Part shown: in pieces, positions 1 through 8,564 of the stretch
Layout: every line of letters begins with the position of its first letter
Numbering within the stretch: the first letter of the stretch is position 1
NCBI RefSeq assembly: GCF_003626695.1
Contig: NZ_RBAH01000018.1
Location: 116,829-180,828, forward strand
Length of the DNA stretch: 64,000 bases
Direction of reading: 5' to 3'
Origin: Paenibacillus ginsengarvi
GTDB lineage: Bacteria; Bacillota; Bacilli; Paenibacillales; NBRC-103111
Notes under the pieces: generated by a model
Told to the model about the DNA's origin: nothing
The model's database searches: none
The model's input: only the letters and a program-made list of their open reading frames with translations
Position numbers and translations under genes: made by a program

Positions 1-434
1 ATCTGCTGAAGGAGCTGTACGACACCCGCGAGCAGGAGATCGGCGAGGAAACGATGCGCGAATTTGAGAAGGTTGTCGTGCTGCGTGCGGTCGACAGCAA
101 GTGGATGGACCATATCGACGCGATGGAGCAGCTTCGTCAGGGCATTCATCTCCGCGCTTACGGCGGAACCGATCCGCTTCGCGAATATCAGTTCGAAGGC
201 TTCGAAATGTTCCAGGAAATGATCGAGAGCATTCATGAAGAAATAGCCAAATACATCATGAAGGCTCACGTCGAATCGAACCTCGAACGCCAGGTCGTCA
301 TGGAAGGGCAAGCCGTAGATCCGAAAGCCGAAGAAGAAGGCAAGCAGCCGGTTCGCACTGAGGACAAAATCGGTCGTAACGATGCGTGTCCGTGCGGAAG
401 CGGCAAAAAATACAAGCAGTGCCACGGCAAATAA
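1..434 (+). CDS. secA: SecA preprotein translocase ATPase, C-terminal part (5' truncated)
   Basis: The window opens inside this gene; the reading frame is open from base 3 and ends at the TAA at 432-434. The visible part covers about the last 143 residues. It contains the helical scaffold stretch with EETMREFEKVV, the conserved WMDHIDAM and LRQGIHLRAYG motifs, and the C-terminal zinc-binding SEC-C tail (CPCGSGKKYKQCHGK, pattern C-x-C-x8-C-H) that binds SecB or ribosomes in this family. SecA drives Sec-dependent protein export by ATP hydrolysis at the membrane. It lies directly upstream of prfB, the same order as in Bacillus subtilis. The N-terminal nucleotide-binding domains lie outside the window. 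Confidence 0.98.
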   Translation, partial: LLKELYDTREQEIGEETMREFEKVVVLRAVDSKWMDHIDAMEQLRQGIHLRAYGGTDPLREYQFEGFEMFQEMIESIHEEIAKYIMKAHVESNLERQVVMEGQAVDPKAEEEGKQPVRTEDKIGRNDACPCGSGKKYKQCHGK

Positions 435-490
435 CCGACCAGGCAAAGCGAGAGCCGGACAGGTTGGCGAAGGAAGCCGGATAGGTGAGG

Positions 491-524
491 CCCCCTGAAT
501 TTTGAAGGGGGTTTCCGTTTTCGT
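491..524 (+). terminator. Rho-independent terminator after secA
   Basis: The stem CCCCCT (491-496) pairs with AGGGGG (506-511) across a 9-nt loop and is followed by a T-rich tail (TTTCCGTTTTCGTTTT). It separates secA from prfB, so prfB probably has its own promoter or depends on read-through. Confidence 0.75.
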
Positions 525-556
525 TTTACTATTCATGTTCAGAGGTGATTGTATTT

Positions 557-1670
557 ATGTTGGAAGCAGATGTAAAGCAGGATTTGCGGGAAGTGGCGAA
601 GCGTATTCAAGACCTTAGGGGGTCTCTTTGACTTAGATCTGAAGCTGGAGCAGATCGCGAATTTTGAGGAAAAGATGGCCGCTCCCGATTTCTGGGACGA
701 TAACGAAAGCGCGCAAAAAGTAATCGGCGAGATGAATACAGTAAAGTCGGTTGTTGATGAGTTTCAAGGGATGGCATCGGCTTATGAAGATATTGAGGTT
801 ATGCTGGAGCTGGCGGAGGAGGAAGGCGACGACAGCATGGCCGCAGATCTTACGGAGGGCATTCGCGAGCTGCACGGGAAGCTGCAAAGCTTCGAGCTGC
901 AACTGCTGCTGAACCAGCCGTATGACAAAAGCGACTGCATTCTCGAGCTTCATCCGGGCGCAGGCGGTACGGAGTCGCAGGACTGGGCCGATTTGCTGCT
1001 GCGCATGTATCGGAGATACGCGGAGAAGCAGGGCTACAAGGTCGAGCTGCTTGATTACTTGCCGGGCGACGAAGCGGGCGTCAAAAGCGTAACGCTATCG
1101 ATCAAGGGGCACAACGCCTATGGTTATTTAAAGGCTGAAAAAGGCGTGCATCGCCTGGTGCGCATTTCTCCGTTCGACGCCTCGGGACGCCGTCATACGT
1201 CTTTCGTATCGTGCGACGTCGTGCCGGAGATCGAGGAAGATGTCGAGGTCGAAATCCGCACGGAGGATCTCCGGGTCGATACATACCGCGCGAGCGGCGC
1301 CGGCGGTCAGCACGTCAACCGGACGGAATCGGCCGTGCGCATTACGCACATCCCGAGCGGAATCGTAGTCGCCTGTCAGCTGGAACGGTCGCAGATCCAA
1401 AACCGCGAGCGGGCGATGAAAATGCTTCGTTCGAAACTATATGAGAAAAAGCTCGAGGAGCAGGCTAAGCATCTCGCCGAAATTCGCGGCGAGCAGTCGG
1501 ATATCGCCTGGGGCAGCCAGATCCGCTCCTACGTCTTCCATCCGTACAGCATGGTGAAGGATCATCGTACGCAGGCGGAAACCGGGAATGTGCAAGCCGT
1601 TATGGACGGAGAGATCGAGATGTTCATTGACGCTTACTTGCGGCAGCAAATTAAACCGGAGGAAGCTTAA
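557..1670 (+). CDS. prfB: Peptide chain release factor 2 (programmed +1 frameshift)
   Basis: Release factor 2 recognises UGA and UAA stop codons and triggers peptide release on the ribosome. Translation starts at the ATG at 557 behind AGAGGTGAT (541-549), reads 24 codons to an in-frame TGA at 629-631, and must shift +1 so that it continues from GAC at 630; the product is then about 370 residues, the normal RF2 length. The second frame carries the peptide-anticodon SPF tripeptide (in VRISPFDASGRRHTSF) and the catalytic GGQ loop (GAGGQHVNRTES). Following the frame from the first downstream ATG (675) would lose the N-terminal helices. A strong terminator follows directly. Confidence 0.97.
617..632 (+). 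promoter_or_regulatory. prfB +1 programmed frameshift site
   Basis: An internal Shine-Dalgarno AGGGGG (617-622) lies three bases before the slippery CTT codon (626-628), which is followed by TGA C (629-632). This is the known prfB autoregulatory arrangement: low RF2 slows termination at UGA and favours the +1 shift. It is not a sequencing error, because slippery codon, spacing, stop codon and the C after the stop all match the known signal. Confidence 0.96.
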
Positions 1671-1692
1671 TATTTATAAAGAGGAACGTTTA

Positions 1693-1719
1693 TCCTACAC
1701 TTTGTGTAGGATTTTTTTT
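1693..1719 (+). terminator. Rho-independent terminator after prfB
   Basis: The perfect stem TCCTACAC (1693-1700) / GTGTAGGA (1704-1711) with a 3-nt loop is followed by a run of eight T. Confidence 0.93.
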
Positions 1720-1758
1720 GGGACGATGATTGGCAGGTAGGAGAGGAGAAGAACGTTC

Positions 1759-2628
1759 ATGCGCCGCAAAGAACCCGCTATCCGGATCGGCAGCCCGCTC
1801 CATCAGGCGATCGAGTACGGTCTGCTGCTCGCAGGTTGTCTCATGATTGCGCTTAGCTTTAATTTTTTCCTCAATCCGAATCAGATCGCTTCGGGCGGGG
1901 TTGCCGGCATCTCCACCATCGTTCAGCATCTGTTCGGGATCGAACCGGCGGTGATGCAGTGGGTGCTCAACATCCCGTTGTTCATTCTCGGCATGTTTTT
2001 CCTGGGGGGGCAATTCGGGCTGAAGACGGCGGTTGCTTCGGTCGTGCTGCCGCTATTCGTGCTGCTGTCCCACGATCTAGACCCGCTGACGACGAACCCG
2101 CTGCTTGCCACGATTTACGGCGGGATCGGCATTGGAGCAGGACTTGGCATCGTATTTCGCGGCAGAGGCTCGACCGGCGGGCTCGACTCGGCGGCGCAGC
2201 TCATCCACAAGTGGACCGGAGTCGGATACGGTATTGCGGTAGCGATTTTGGACGGTGCCGTTATTTTGTCGGCGGGCATCGTCTTTTCTCCGGAAAAAGC
2301 GCTGTACGCGCTGATCGGGTTATTCGTTACTACGAAGACGATCGATATCGTACAGACCGGGTTTCGCTATTCGAAGGTGGCGTTTATTATGAGCCGGGAG
2401 ACGGAGGCGATTCGTCAGGCGGTTTTGTTCGAGCTGGACCGGGGGCTGACGCTGCTCGCCGGACAAGGCGGTTATACGGGGGAAAGCAGACCGACGATGA
2501 TGGTCGTCGTTAGCCAGACGGAGGTAACCCGGCTGAAGACGATCGTCCGATCGGTCGACCCTAATGCTTTTGTAATTTTGGCCGATGCGAGCGAGGTGCT
2601 CGGGGAAGGATTCCGGCTTCACGGATAG
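1759..2628 (+). CDS. YitT family membrane protein (DUF2179 C-terminus)
   Basis: This 289-residue protein has an N-terminal membrane part with several hydrophobic segments (about residues 17-180, including the glycine-rich GGVAGISTIVQHL and FRGRGSTGGLDSAAQL stretches). A cytosolic C-terminal domain of about 80 residues (GLTLLAGQGGYTGES..., VILADASEVLGEGF) is the DUF2179 domain typical of YitT/YqfU proteins. The ATG at 1759 follows AGGAGAGGAGA. The family is widespread in Firmicutes and usually present in several copies; its transport role, if any, is not settled. It sits alone between two regulated units. Confidence 0.9.
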   Translation: MRRKEPAIRIGSPLHQAIEYGLLLAGCLMIALSFNFFLNPNQIASGGVAGISTIVQHLFGIEPAVMQWVLNIPLFILGMFFLGGQFGLKTAVASVVLPLFVLLSHDLDPLTTNPLLATIYGGIGIGAGLGIVFRGRGSTGGLDSAAQLIHKWTGVGYGIAVAILDGAVILSAGIVFSPEKALYALIGLFVTTKTIDIVQTGFRYSKVAFIMSRETEAIRQAVLFELDRGLTLLAGQGGYTGESRPTMMVVVSQTEVTRLKTIVRSVDPNAFVILADASEVLGEGFRLHG

Positions 2629-2718
2629 CGGGAAAAGCTATTGCAGTCGGGGGCAATATTCCGTATGATCGATAAGAGAAACGGTGCCATGCTGGCGATG
2701 CCCTACTTGAAAATAACG

Positions 2719-2756
2719 ATTGAATTATAATTCTATCGAATGTATAATAATGCATA
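2719..2756 (+). promoter_or_regulatory. Tandem ARG boxes (ArgR/AhrC operator)
   Basis: Box 2, AATGTATAATAATGCATA (2739-2756), fits the ARG-box consensus WNTGNATWWWWATNCANW at every position. Box 1 (2719-2736) fits with one mismatch (T for A in the second CA). The boxes are 2 bp apart (20 bp centre to centre), as expected for one ArgR/AhrC hexamer binding a pair of sites. Box 1 covers the -35 and box 2 the -10 element. Confidence 0.88.
2720..2748 (+). promoter_or_regulatory. Sigma-A-type promoter of the arg operon
   Basis: TTGAAT (2720-2725), a 17-nt spacer and TATAAT (2743-2748). Both elements lie inside the two ARG boxes, so repressor binding would block RNA polymerase directly. Confidence 0.8.
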
Positions 2757-2803
2757 TGTTTCACGGGACGGCATTCTGAAGCAGGCGGGAAACAGATCAT
2801 TTC

Positions 2804-2890
2804 GGGGCTCCCCGCAAAGAATTTGGAGCAAGTCTTGGGTTATGGAAGACAAGGACCAGGCTCCATTTTGCGGGGGTTCTTCATGGGAGG
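2804..2890 (+). promoter_or_regulatory. Structured argC leader with possible Shine-Dalgarno sequestration
   Basis: A nested hairpin spans 2810-2875: CCCCGCAAA (2810-2818) with TTTGCGGGG (2867-2875), then TGGAGC (2824-2829) with GCTCCA (2860-2865), then GTCTT (2832-2836) with AAGAC (2846-2850). The bases CTCCC (2808-2812) are also complementary to GGGAG of the argC ribosome binding site (2885-2889), so a competing fold could hide it. There is no T run, so it is not an ordinary terminator, and no T-box motif is visible. Confidence 0.45.
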
Positions 2891-2897
2891 TAAGGCT

Positions 2898-3947
2898 ATG
2901 AGCGGCAAAGTGAGAGCGGCCATCGTAGGCTCGACCGGCTACGGCGGCGTGGAGCTGATTCGTCTGCTGCTGGCGCACCCGAACGTCGAGATCACCTCGG
3001 TCATCTCGTCATCGAACCCGGGCGCGTTATATGCGGACGGTTATCCGCATTTATCGGAGATTATTACAGATCGTCTGGAAGCGATCGATCCCGAGGCAAT
3101 GAAGCAGAAGGCGGATGTCGTCTTCCTGGCTACCCCGCACGGCGTAAGCACGGAGCTGTCGCCGAAGCTCGTTGGCATTGGGCTTAAAGTGATCGACGTA
3201 TCGGGCGATCTTCGCTTGAAGCAAGGCGAAGTATACGAGAAATGGTATAAGCATAAGCCGGCCGACCCGGCCTATCTGGAGCGTGCCGTTTACGGCTTGT
3301 GCGAGGTGTTCGGAGACGAGGTTCGCGGAGCCGATCTGATCGCCAACCCGGGATGCTTCCCTACGGCCACTACGCTCGGTCTGGTGCCTCTACTCGCCGA
3401 AGGCTGGATAGATCCTTCCACGATCATCTCGGACGCCAAGACGGGCGTCTCCGGGGCCGGACGCGGTCTCGGCCTTACGTATCATTATTCGGAAATTAAC
3501 GAAAATACGCTTGCGTACAAATTGAACAAGCATCAGCATACGCCCGAGATCGAGCAGACGCTCAGCCGTGTGGCCGGTCAGGACGTTACGATGACGTTTA
3601 CGACGCATTTGCTGCCGATGACGCGCGGCATTCTTGTCACGAGTTACGCCAAGCTGACGCAAGACCGGACGGACGAGGAAGTACTGAATTTGTTCCGCAG
3701 CTATTACGAAGGACGCCGGTTCGTGCGCATTCGTCCAGCGGGCAAATGGCCGGCGACAAAGGAAGTGTACGGCTCCAACTACTGCGATATCGGCGTCTCC
3801 GTCGATACCCGGACGAATCGGGTTACGGTCATCTCCGTTATCGACAACCTGGTGAAGGGCGCAGCCGGGCAAGCGGTGCAAAACTTGAACCTGATGATGG
3901 GCTGGGACGAAGGAACGGGCCTTGCGTTTACGCCGGTTTATCCTTAA
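2898..3947 (+). CDS. argC: N-acetyl-gamma-glutamyl-phosphate reductase
   Basis: ArgC reduces N-acetylglutamyl phosphate to the semialdehyde with NADPH, the third step of arginine synthesis. The start at 2898 (349 residues) is chosen because GGGAGG (2885-2890) lies 7 nt upstream and the product begins with the usual MSGKVRAAIVGSTGYGGVEL nucleotide-binding loop; an upstream ATG at 2823 would add residues unlike the family and overlap the structured leader. The catalytic Cys lies in ANPGCFPTATTLGLVPL. It heads the argC-J-B-D-F cluster behind the ARG-box promoter, so repression by ArgR/AhrC with arginine is expected. Confidence 0.96.
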   Translation: MSGKVRAAIVGSTGYGGVELIRLLLAHPNVEITSVISSSNPGALYADGYPHLSEIITDRLEAIDPEAMKQKADVVFLATPHGVSTELSPKLVGIGLKVIDVSGDLRLKQGEVYEKWYKHKPADPAYLERAVYGLCEVFGDEVRGADLIANPGCFPTATTLGLVPLLAEGWIDPSTIISDAKTGVSGAGRGLGLTYHYSEINENTLAYKLNKHQHTPEIEQTLSRVAGQDVTMTFTTHLLPMTRGILVTSYAKLTQDRTDEEVLNLFRSYYEGRRFVRIRPAGKWPATKEVYGSNYCDIGVSVDTRTNRVTVISVIDNLVKGAAGQAVQNLNLMMGWDEGTGLAFTPVYP

Positions 3948-4014
3948 GATACCAAAAAATCATCTCAAACCGGTATTTTACGGGGAATCATAGAAAGATG
4001 GTGAGCTTGCGAAT

Positions 4015-5247
4015 ATGGCGCAGCAGAATGAATTTGTAGTGGTGGAGAACGGCTCGGTTACCACGCCGAAGGGCTTTCGCGCAGGCGGACTGCACTGCGG
4101 TCTCAAAAAGACGGAGCGCAACGACTTGGGCGTCATCGTTTGCGACGTGCCGGCTGCGGCGGCAGGGGTATATACGCTCAACTCGTTCCAGGCGGCGCCG
4201 CTTCAGGTAACGAAGGAAAGCATCGCAGCGGAGGGCAAGCTGCAAGTGATGCTGGTCAACAGCGGTAATGCGAACGCTTGTACGGGCAAGCAGGGCGAGG
4301 AAGACGCGCGGACGATGCGCTCGCTTGCGGCGAAAGCGTTCGGCGTACCCGATCACTACGTTGGCGTAACGTCGACCGGCGTAATCGGCGAACTGCTGAA
4401 GATGGACAAAGTATCGGCGGGCATTGCCGGCTTGCCGACTCGCGTGTCTGCTTCGGACGAAGGCGGGGAGCAGTTCAGCCAGGCGATTTTGACGACCGAC
4501 CTCGTGAAGAAAACGGTTTGTGTGAAGCTGACCGTAGGCGGTCAAACGGTGCATATCGCAGGCGCTGCCAAAGGTTCGGGCATGATTCATCCGAATATGG
4601 CGACGATGCTCGGTTTTATTACGACGGATGCGGCTGTTTCGTCCGCTGCGCTCCAGCAGCTTCTGAACGGAGTGACCGATTCGACGTTTAATATGATTAC
4701 CGTTGACGGCGATACGAGCACAAACGACATGGTTGTCGTTATGGCGAGCGGCCTTGCCGGCAATGACGAGCTGGGTGAAGGTCATGCGGACTGGGAAGCT
4801 TTCGCGGCCGGCTTCCGTTACGTCGGCGAGGTGCTGGCGAAGGCGATCGCCCGCGACGGCGAAGGCGCAACGAAGCTGATCGAGGTAAGCGTTGTGCATG
4901 CGGAGTCGGAGGAAGCGGCCCGCGCGATTGCGAAGACGGTTATCGGCTCGAGTCTGGTCAAGTCGGCCTGTTTCGGGGCGGATGCCAACTGGGGACGCAT
5001 CATTGCAGCCGTGGGTCGTTCCGGCTATCCGGTCAACACGGAAACGGTCGATATTCGCCTCGGGGATATCGTGACGCTCGAGCAGTCCCGCCCGGTCAAG
5101 TTCGACGAGGAGAAAGCGGCCGCCTACCTGAAAGGCGACTTCGTCTTGATTCATATCGACCTTCATATGGGGAATAGCAGCGCCACCGCTTGGGGCTGCG
5201 ACCTGACTTACGATTACGTCCGCATCAATGCGGCGTACCGGACTTAA
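4015..5247 (+). CDS. argJ: Bifunctional glutamate N-acetyltransferase / N-acetylglutamate synthase
   Basis: ArgJ recycles the acetyl group from N-acetylornithine to glutamate and may also make N-acetylglutamate from acetyl-CoA. The 410-residue precursor contains the self-cleavage site in GMIHPNMATMLGF, where Thr197 would become the nucleophile of the beta chain, and SNSGNANACTG-type oxyanion residues (VNSGNANACTG). The ATG at 4015 follows a modest ribosome binding site (GGTGAG, 4000-4005). It lies 67 bp after argC. The presence of argJ and absence of an argE-type deacylase in the cluster point to the cyclic acetyl pathway. Confidence 0.96.
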   Translation: MAQQNEFVVVENGSVTTPKGFRAGGLHCGLKKTERNDLGVIVCDVPAAAAGVYTLNSFQAAPLQVTKESIAAEGKLQVMLVNSGNANACTGKQGEEDARTMRSLAAKAFGVPDHYVGVTSTGVIGELLKMDKVSAGIAGLPTRVSASDEGGEQFSQAILTTDLVKKTVCVKLTVGGQTVHIAGAAKGSGMIHPNMATMLGFITTDAAVSSAALQQLLNGVTDSTFNMITVDGDTSTNDMVVVMASGLAGNDELGEGHADWEAFAAGFRYVGEVLAKAIARDGEGATKLIEVSVVHAESEEAARAIAKTVIGSSLVKSACFGADANWGRIIAAVGRSGYPVNTETVDIRLGDIVTLEQSRPVKFDEEKAAAYLKGDFVLIHIDLHMGNSSATAWGCDLTYDYVRINAAYRT

Positions 5248-5326
5248 TCCATACTTATCGATAATAAGCCCGGGGGCTGCGGTGAAACGATCGCGGCCCT
5301 TTCGGAATAAAGGAGCACGTTTTGCG

Positions 5327-6115
5327 ATGAAGAGCGGTTGTTTTGTGATGAAATGCGGAGGCAGCACGCTTGCGGCGCTGCCCGACACTTTTTTTCTCGA
5401 TTTGAAGAAGCTGCAGGACGAAGGAATGATTCCCGTCATCGTTCACGGAGGCGGACCGGCCATCTCGGATACGCTCGGCAAGCTGGGCATCGAGACGGAG
5501 TTTGTGAACGGGCTGCGTAAAACGAATGAGGCGGTTCTCGACGTTGTCGAAATGGTGCTTTCCGGGCAGATCAACAAGCAGATCGTCCGTAAAGTGATGC
5601 AGTTCGGAGCGAAGGCGATCGGCCTCTCCGGTGTGGACGGTCATCTGATCGAGGCGAAGCCGGTAGCGAACGCGGCCGAGGTTGGTTTGGTCGGCGAAGT
5701 GACGAACGTGAATGCTGCGATTATCGAGGCTGTCGTGCAGATGGGCTACATGCCGGTTATCGCTCCAGTAGGAATCGGGGAGGGTGCGCAGCGCTACAAC
5801 ATTAACGCCGATACGGCGGCCGGTGCGGTCGCTTCCCATCTGGGCGTCGAGCGGATGATCGTTGTGACGGACGTACCCGGCATTATGAAGAACGTGGACG
5901 GCGAGAAGAAGGTGCTGCCGGTCGTGACGGTTGCCGAGATCGAACGGATGATCGAAAGCGGCGACATCTATGGCGGCATGATCCCGAAGGTGCGCGCTGC
6001 GATGGAGTGCATTCAGGGCAAGGTGTCCGAGGTCGTGATCGTGAGCGGAACCGAGCCGGAAGTGCTGAGCAAAGTGCTGCGGGGCGATTCCATCGGCACG
6101 CGCATTCAGCGGTAA
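5327..6115 (+). CDS. argB: N-acetylglutamate kinase
   Basis: ArgB phosphorylates N-acetylglutamate using ATP. The start at 5327 (262 residues) is preferred because AGGAG (5311-5315) precedes it and the protein then begins directly before the first kinase strand (FVMKCGGSTL); an upstream ATG at 5228 would overlap argJ. Motifs visible are VIVHGGGPAIS (phosphate loop), SGVDGHLI and INADTAAGAVASHLGVE (substrate and ATP pocket), and VTDVPGIM. The chain is short and lacks the N-terminal helix carried by many arginine-inhibited ArgB proteins, so strong feedback inhibition by arginine is not assured. Confidence 0.96.
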   Translation: MKSGCFVMKCGGSTLAALPDTFFLDLKKLQDEGMIPVIVHGGGPAISDTLGKLGIETEFVNGLRKTNEAVLDVVEMVLSGQINKQIVRKVMQFGAKAIGLSGVDGHLIEAKPVANAAEVGLVGEVTNVNAAIIEAVVQMGYMPVIAPVGIGEGAQRYNINADTAAGAVASHLGVERMIVVTDVPGIMKNVDGEKKVLPVVTVAEIERMIESGDIYGGMIPKVRAAMECIQGKVSEVVIVSGTEPEVLSKVLRGDSIGTRIQR

Positions 6116-6178
6116 GCGAAGCTTTTACAGGGGCGGTTTAACGGCTGCCGTTATTATAACTGAAACGGAGTGAAGACC

Positions 6179-7369
6179 ATGAGCGAGCAGCAAAGCGCGC
6201 TGTTCCCGACGTACGCCAGATTTCCGATTACGCTTGTCAAAGGCGAAGGCAGCCGTCTGTGGGACGACAAAGGAAACGAATACCTCGATTTCGCCAGCGG
6301 ACTGGCGGTTACGAACCTGGGACATGTGCCGGAGCAGGTGAAAAACAAGCTCGTGGAGCAGCTCGGCGAGCTGTGGCATGTGAGCAATCTGTTCCATATT
6401 CCGAATCAGGAAAAGCTGGCCCAACTGCTCGTGCAGAACAGCTGCGCGGACGCCGTTTTCTTCTGCAACAGCGGAGCGGAGGCGAACGAGGCAGCGATCA
6501 AGCTGGCGCGCCGATATAATGCCAAGGTGCTGGGCAAGCAGCGTTATGAAATCATTACTTTCCATACCTCGTTCCACGGGCGGACGCTGGCAACGCTGAC
6601 CGCAACCGGTCAGGACAAGGTGAAGGAAGGCTTCCATCCGCTTCCGGAAGGGTTTGTTTACGCCCCTTACAACGACGCGGACGCGCTCAAAAGCTTCGTA
6701 ACCGATAAAACATGCGCGATCATGCTCGAGCTCGTGCAGGGCGAAGGCGGCGTCAACCCGGCCGATCCGGCATTCGTGCAGGAAGTCGTACGGCTGTGCA
6801 AGGAACACGATCTGCTGCTCATTATCGACGAGATTCAAACCGGCATGGGTCGGACCGGCAAGTTGTTCGCCTATGAGCATTACGGCATCGAGCCGGACAT
6901 TTTCACACTCGCCAAAGGGCTTGCCAGCGGCTTCCCGATCGGGGCGATGCTCGGCAAGGCGAAGCTGCGCGAGGCGTTCTCCGCAGGCAGCCATGGCTCC
7001 ACTTTCGGCGGTACGCCTATTGCGACGGCAGCGGGCATCGCAACGGTGGAAACGATGGTCCAGGACAAGGTGCCAGAGCGAGCCGCAGAGATGGGCGACT
7101 ATTTCTTCGCCGAGCTGAAGGCGAAGCTGAGCGGAAACCCGCTCGTGAAGCAAATTCGCGGCAGAGGCCTCCTTATCGGCATCGAGTGCACGCTTCCGGC
7201 GTCGGAGCTTGTTCCGGCCATTCATGAAGCCGGTCTGCTCGTCACCGCGGCCGGTCCGAATGTCATTCGCCTGCTGCCGAACCTGCTTGTTACCCGCGAG
7301 GATGCGGACAAAGGCATCGCCCTGATCGCTTCCGTGCTGGCGCAAAAGGCTGCGGCATCGGTTCAATAA
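6179..7369 (+). CDS. argD: Acetylornithine aminotransferase
   Basis: ArgD is a class III PLP-dependent aminotransferase converting N-acetylglutamate semialdehyde to N-acetylornithine. The ATG at 6179 (396 residues) has GGAGTG at 6167-6172; a GTG at 6170 lies inside that site and is less likely. Visible motifs are FCNSGAEANEAAIKLAR (cofactor phosphate binding), FHGRTLATLTATGQ, IIDEIQTGMGRTGKLFAYEHYG, and the PLP lysine in FTLAKGLASGFPIGAM. It lies 63 bp after argB in the same direction, consistent with one arg transcript. Confidence 0.95.
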   Translation: MSEQQSALFPTYARFPITLVKGEGSRLWDDKGNEYLDFASGLAVTNLGHVPEQVKNKLVEQLGELWHVSNLFHIPNQEKLAQLLVQNSCADAVFFCNSGAEANEAAIKLARRYNAKVLGKQRYEIITFHTSFHGRTLATLTATGQDKVKEGFHPLPEGFVYAPYNDADALKSFVTDKTCAIMLELVQGEGGVNPADPAFVQEVVRLCKEHDLLLIIDEIQTGMGRTGKLFAYEHYGIEPDIFTLAKGLASGFPIGAMLGKAKLREAFSAGSHGSTFGGTPIATAAGIATVETMVQDKVPERAAEMGDYFFAELKAKLSGNPLVKQIRGRGLLIGIECTLPASELVPAIHEAGLLVTAAGPNVIRLLPNLLVTREDADKGIALIASVLAQKAAASVQ

Positions 7370-7448
7370 GGTAATGTAAACTTGGAATATACCCGGGGCA
7401 CCCGTGCGCGGTTACAAGCCCGCCCCGCTTTTTGAAGGAGGAACACGA

Positions 7449-8411
7449 ATGTCTGATAATATTGCTATGCAAGATATGGCGGCCAGCCTCAAGGGCCGGG
7501 ATTTTCTCGGACTTGTCGACTACACGCCGGAAGAAATCCGCTATTTGATCGATCTGGCGATCGATTTGAAGAAGAAGCAGAAGGCCGGAGAAGGGCATCA
7601 GCCGCTCAAAGGCAAAACGCTCGGTATGATTTTCGAAAAGTCGTCTACCCGCACGCGCGTTTCGTTCGAGGTAGGCATGTATCAGCTTGGCGGCCATGCG
7701 CTGTTTCTGAGCAAGAACGATCTGCAAATCGGCCGCGGCGAGTCGATCATGGACACGGCGCAGACGATGTCCCGCTATTTGGACGGCATCATGATCCGGA
7801 CGTACGCTCATCGGACCGTGATCGATCTTGCCCGCGGCGCGACTGTTCCGGTCATAAACGGGCTGACCGACCGCTCCCATCCGTGTCAGGCGCTTGCCGA
7901 CTACCAGACGGTGCTGGAGAAGAAGGGCAAGCTCGCCGGGCTCAAAATCGCGTATATCGGCGACGGAAATAATATGGTACACTCCTTAATGATGGGGGCG
8001 GCCAAGCTGGGCCTCCATATGGCGGTTGCTTCCCCCGAAGGGTACGACCCCGACCCGGAAGTCGCGAAAAATTCCCGCGAAAATGCAGTGAAAACAGGCG
8101 GCTCGCTGCTGCTGACCCGCGACGCGAAAGAAGCGATCGATGGAGCCGACGTCGTGTATACCGACGTATGGGCCAGCATGGGCTTCGAAGCCGAGCAGAA
8201 GGAACGGGAGCTTGCCTTCGCGAGCTATCAGGTGAATGAAGAGCTGGCGCGTTATGCGAAGAAGGATTTCCTGTTCATGCACTGCCTGCCGGCGCATCGC
8301 GGCGAAGAAGTGAGCGAAGGGGTCATCGACGGTCCGAACTCGATTATTTTCGATCAGGCGGAAAACCGTCTGCACGCGCAAAAAGCGGTCATGGCCGCTC
8401 TTATGGGTTAA
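7449..8411 (+). CDS. argF: Ornithine carbamoyltransferase
   Basis: ArgF makes citrulline from ornithine and carbamoyl phosphate. The ATG at 7449 (320 residues) follows AAGGAGG (7435-7441) and begins the product just before the family's first conserved block (DFLGLVDYTPEEIRYL). The carbamoyl-phosphate motif STRTR (in FEKSSTRTRVSFEV), the HPCQALAD motif and the ornithine/zinc motif FMHCLPAHRGEEV are all present. No carAB genes follow, so carbamoyl phosphate must come from elsewhere in the genome. It ends the argC-J-B-D-F block. Confidence 0.96.
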   Translation: MSDNIAMQDMAASLKGRDFLGLVDYTPEEIRYLIDLAIDLKKKQKAGEGHQPLKGKTLGMIFEKSSTRTRVSFEVGMYQLGGHALFLSKNDLQIGRGESIMDTAQTMSRYLDGIMIRTYAHRTVIDLARGATVPVINGLTDRSHPCQALADYQTVLEKKGKLAGLKIAYIGDGNNMVHSLMMGAAKLGLHMAVASPEGYDPDPEVAKNSRENAVKTGGSLLLTRDAKEAIDGADVVYTDVWASMGFEAEQKERELAFASYQVNEELARYAKKDFLFMHCLPAHRGEEVSEGVIDGPNSIIFDQAENRLHAQKAVMAALMG

Positions 8412-8508
8412 CACGGCGCAAGAAGAGACGCTTAGTGGCAACGAATAAGGAAGATACCCGTCTAGCTGCGGAAATAGCGGCGTAGGGCGGTCCTGTATAG
8501 ATCAGTCA

Positions 8509-8538
8509 GGGCGCTTTCCGCATTTCGGAAAGCCGCCC
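8509..8538 (+). other. Strong hairpin in the argG leader
   Basis: GGGCG (8509-8513) pairs with CGCCC (8534-8538) and CTTTCCG (8514-8520) with CGGAAAG (8526-8532), with a single bulged C at 8533 and a 5-nt loop. No T run follows, so an intrinsic terminator is unlikely. It ends 26 bases before the argG start. Confidence 0.5.
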
Positions 8539-8564
8539 AAGTGTAGAAAGGGAGACAAGAAACG

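Noticed and set aside
629..631. prfB stop codon as a sequencing error or pseudogene sign
   Set aside because: The site has every element of the known prfB autoregulatory frameshift.
2757..2897. T-box or amino-acid riboswitch before argC
   Set aside because: No T-box bulge motif, no terminator/antiterminator pair with T run, and no match to a known riboswitch core; only the hairpin structure is reported.
3988..5439. Long minus-strand open frame of 483 codons opposite argJ
   Set aside because: It is exactly antisense to a gene with full motif support, has no family features, and long antisense frames are common in GC-rich coding DNA. The same applies to the frames at 8502-9917, 10103-11422, 22277-23617, 36939-38570 and 47212-48888 on the minus strand.
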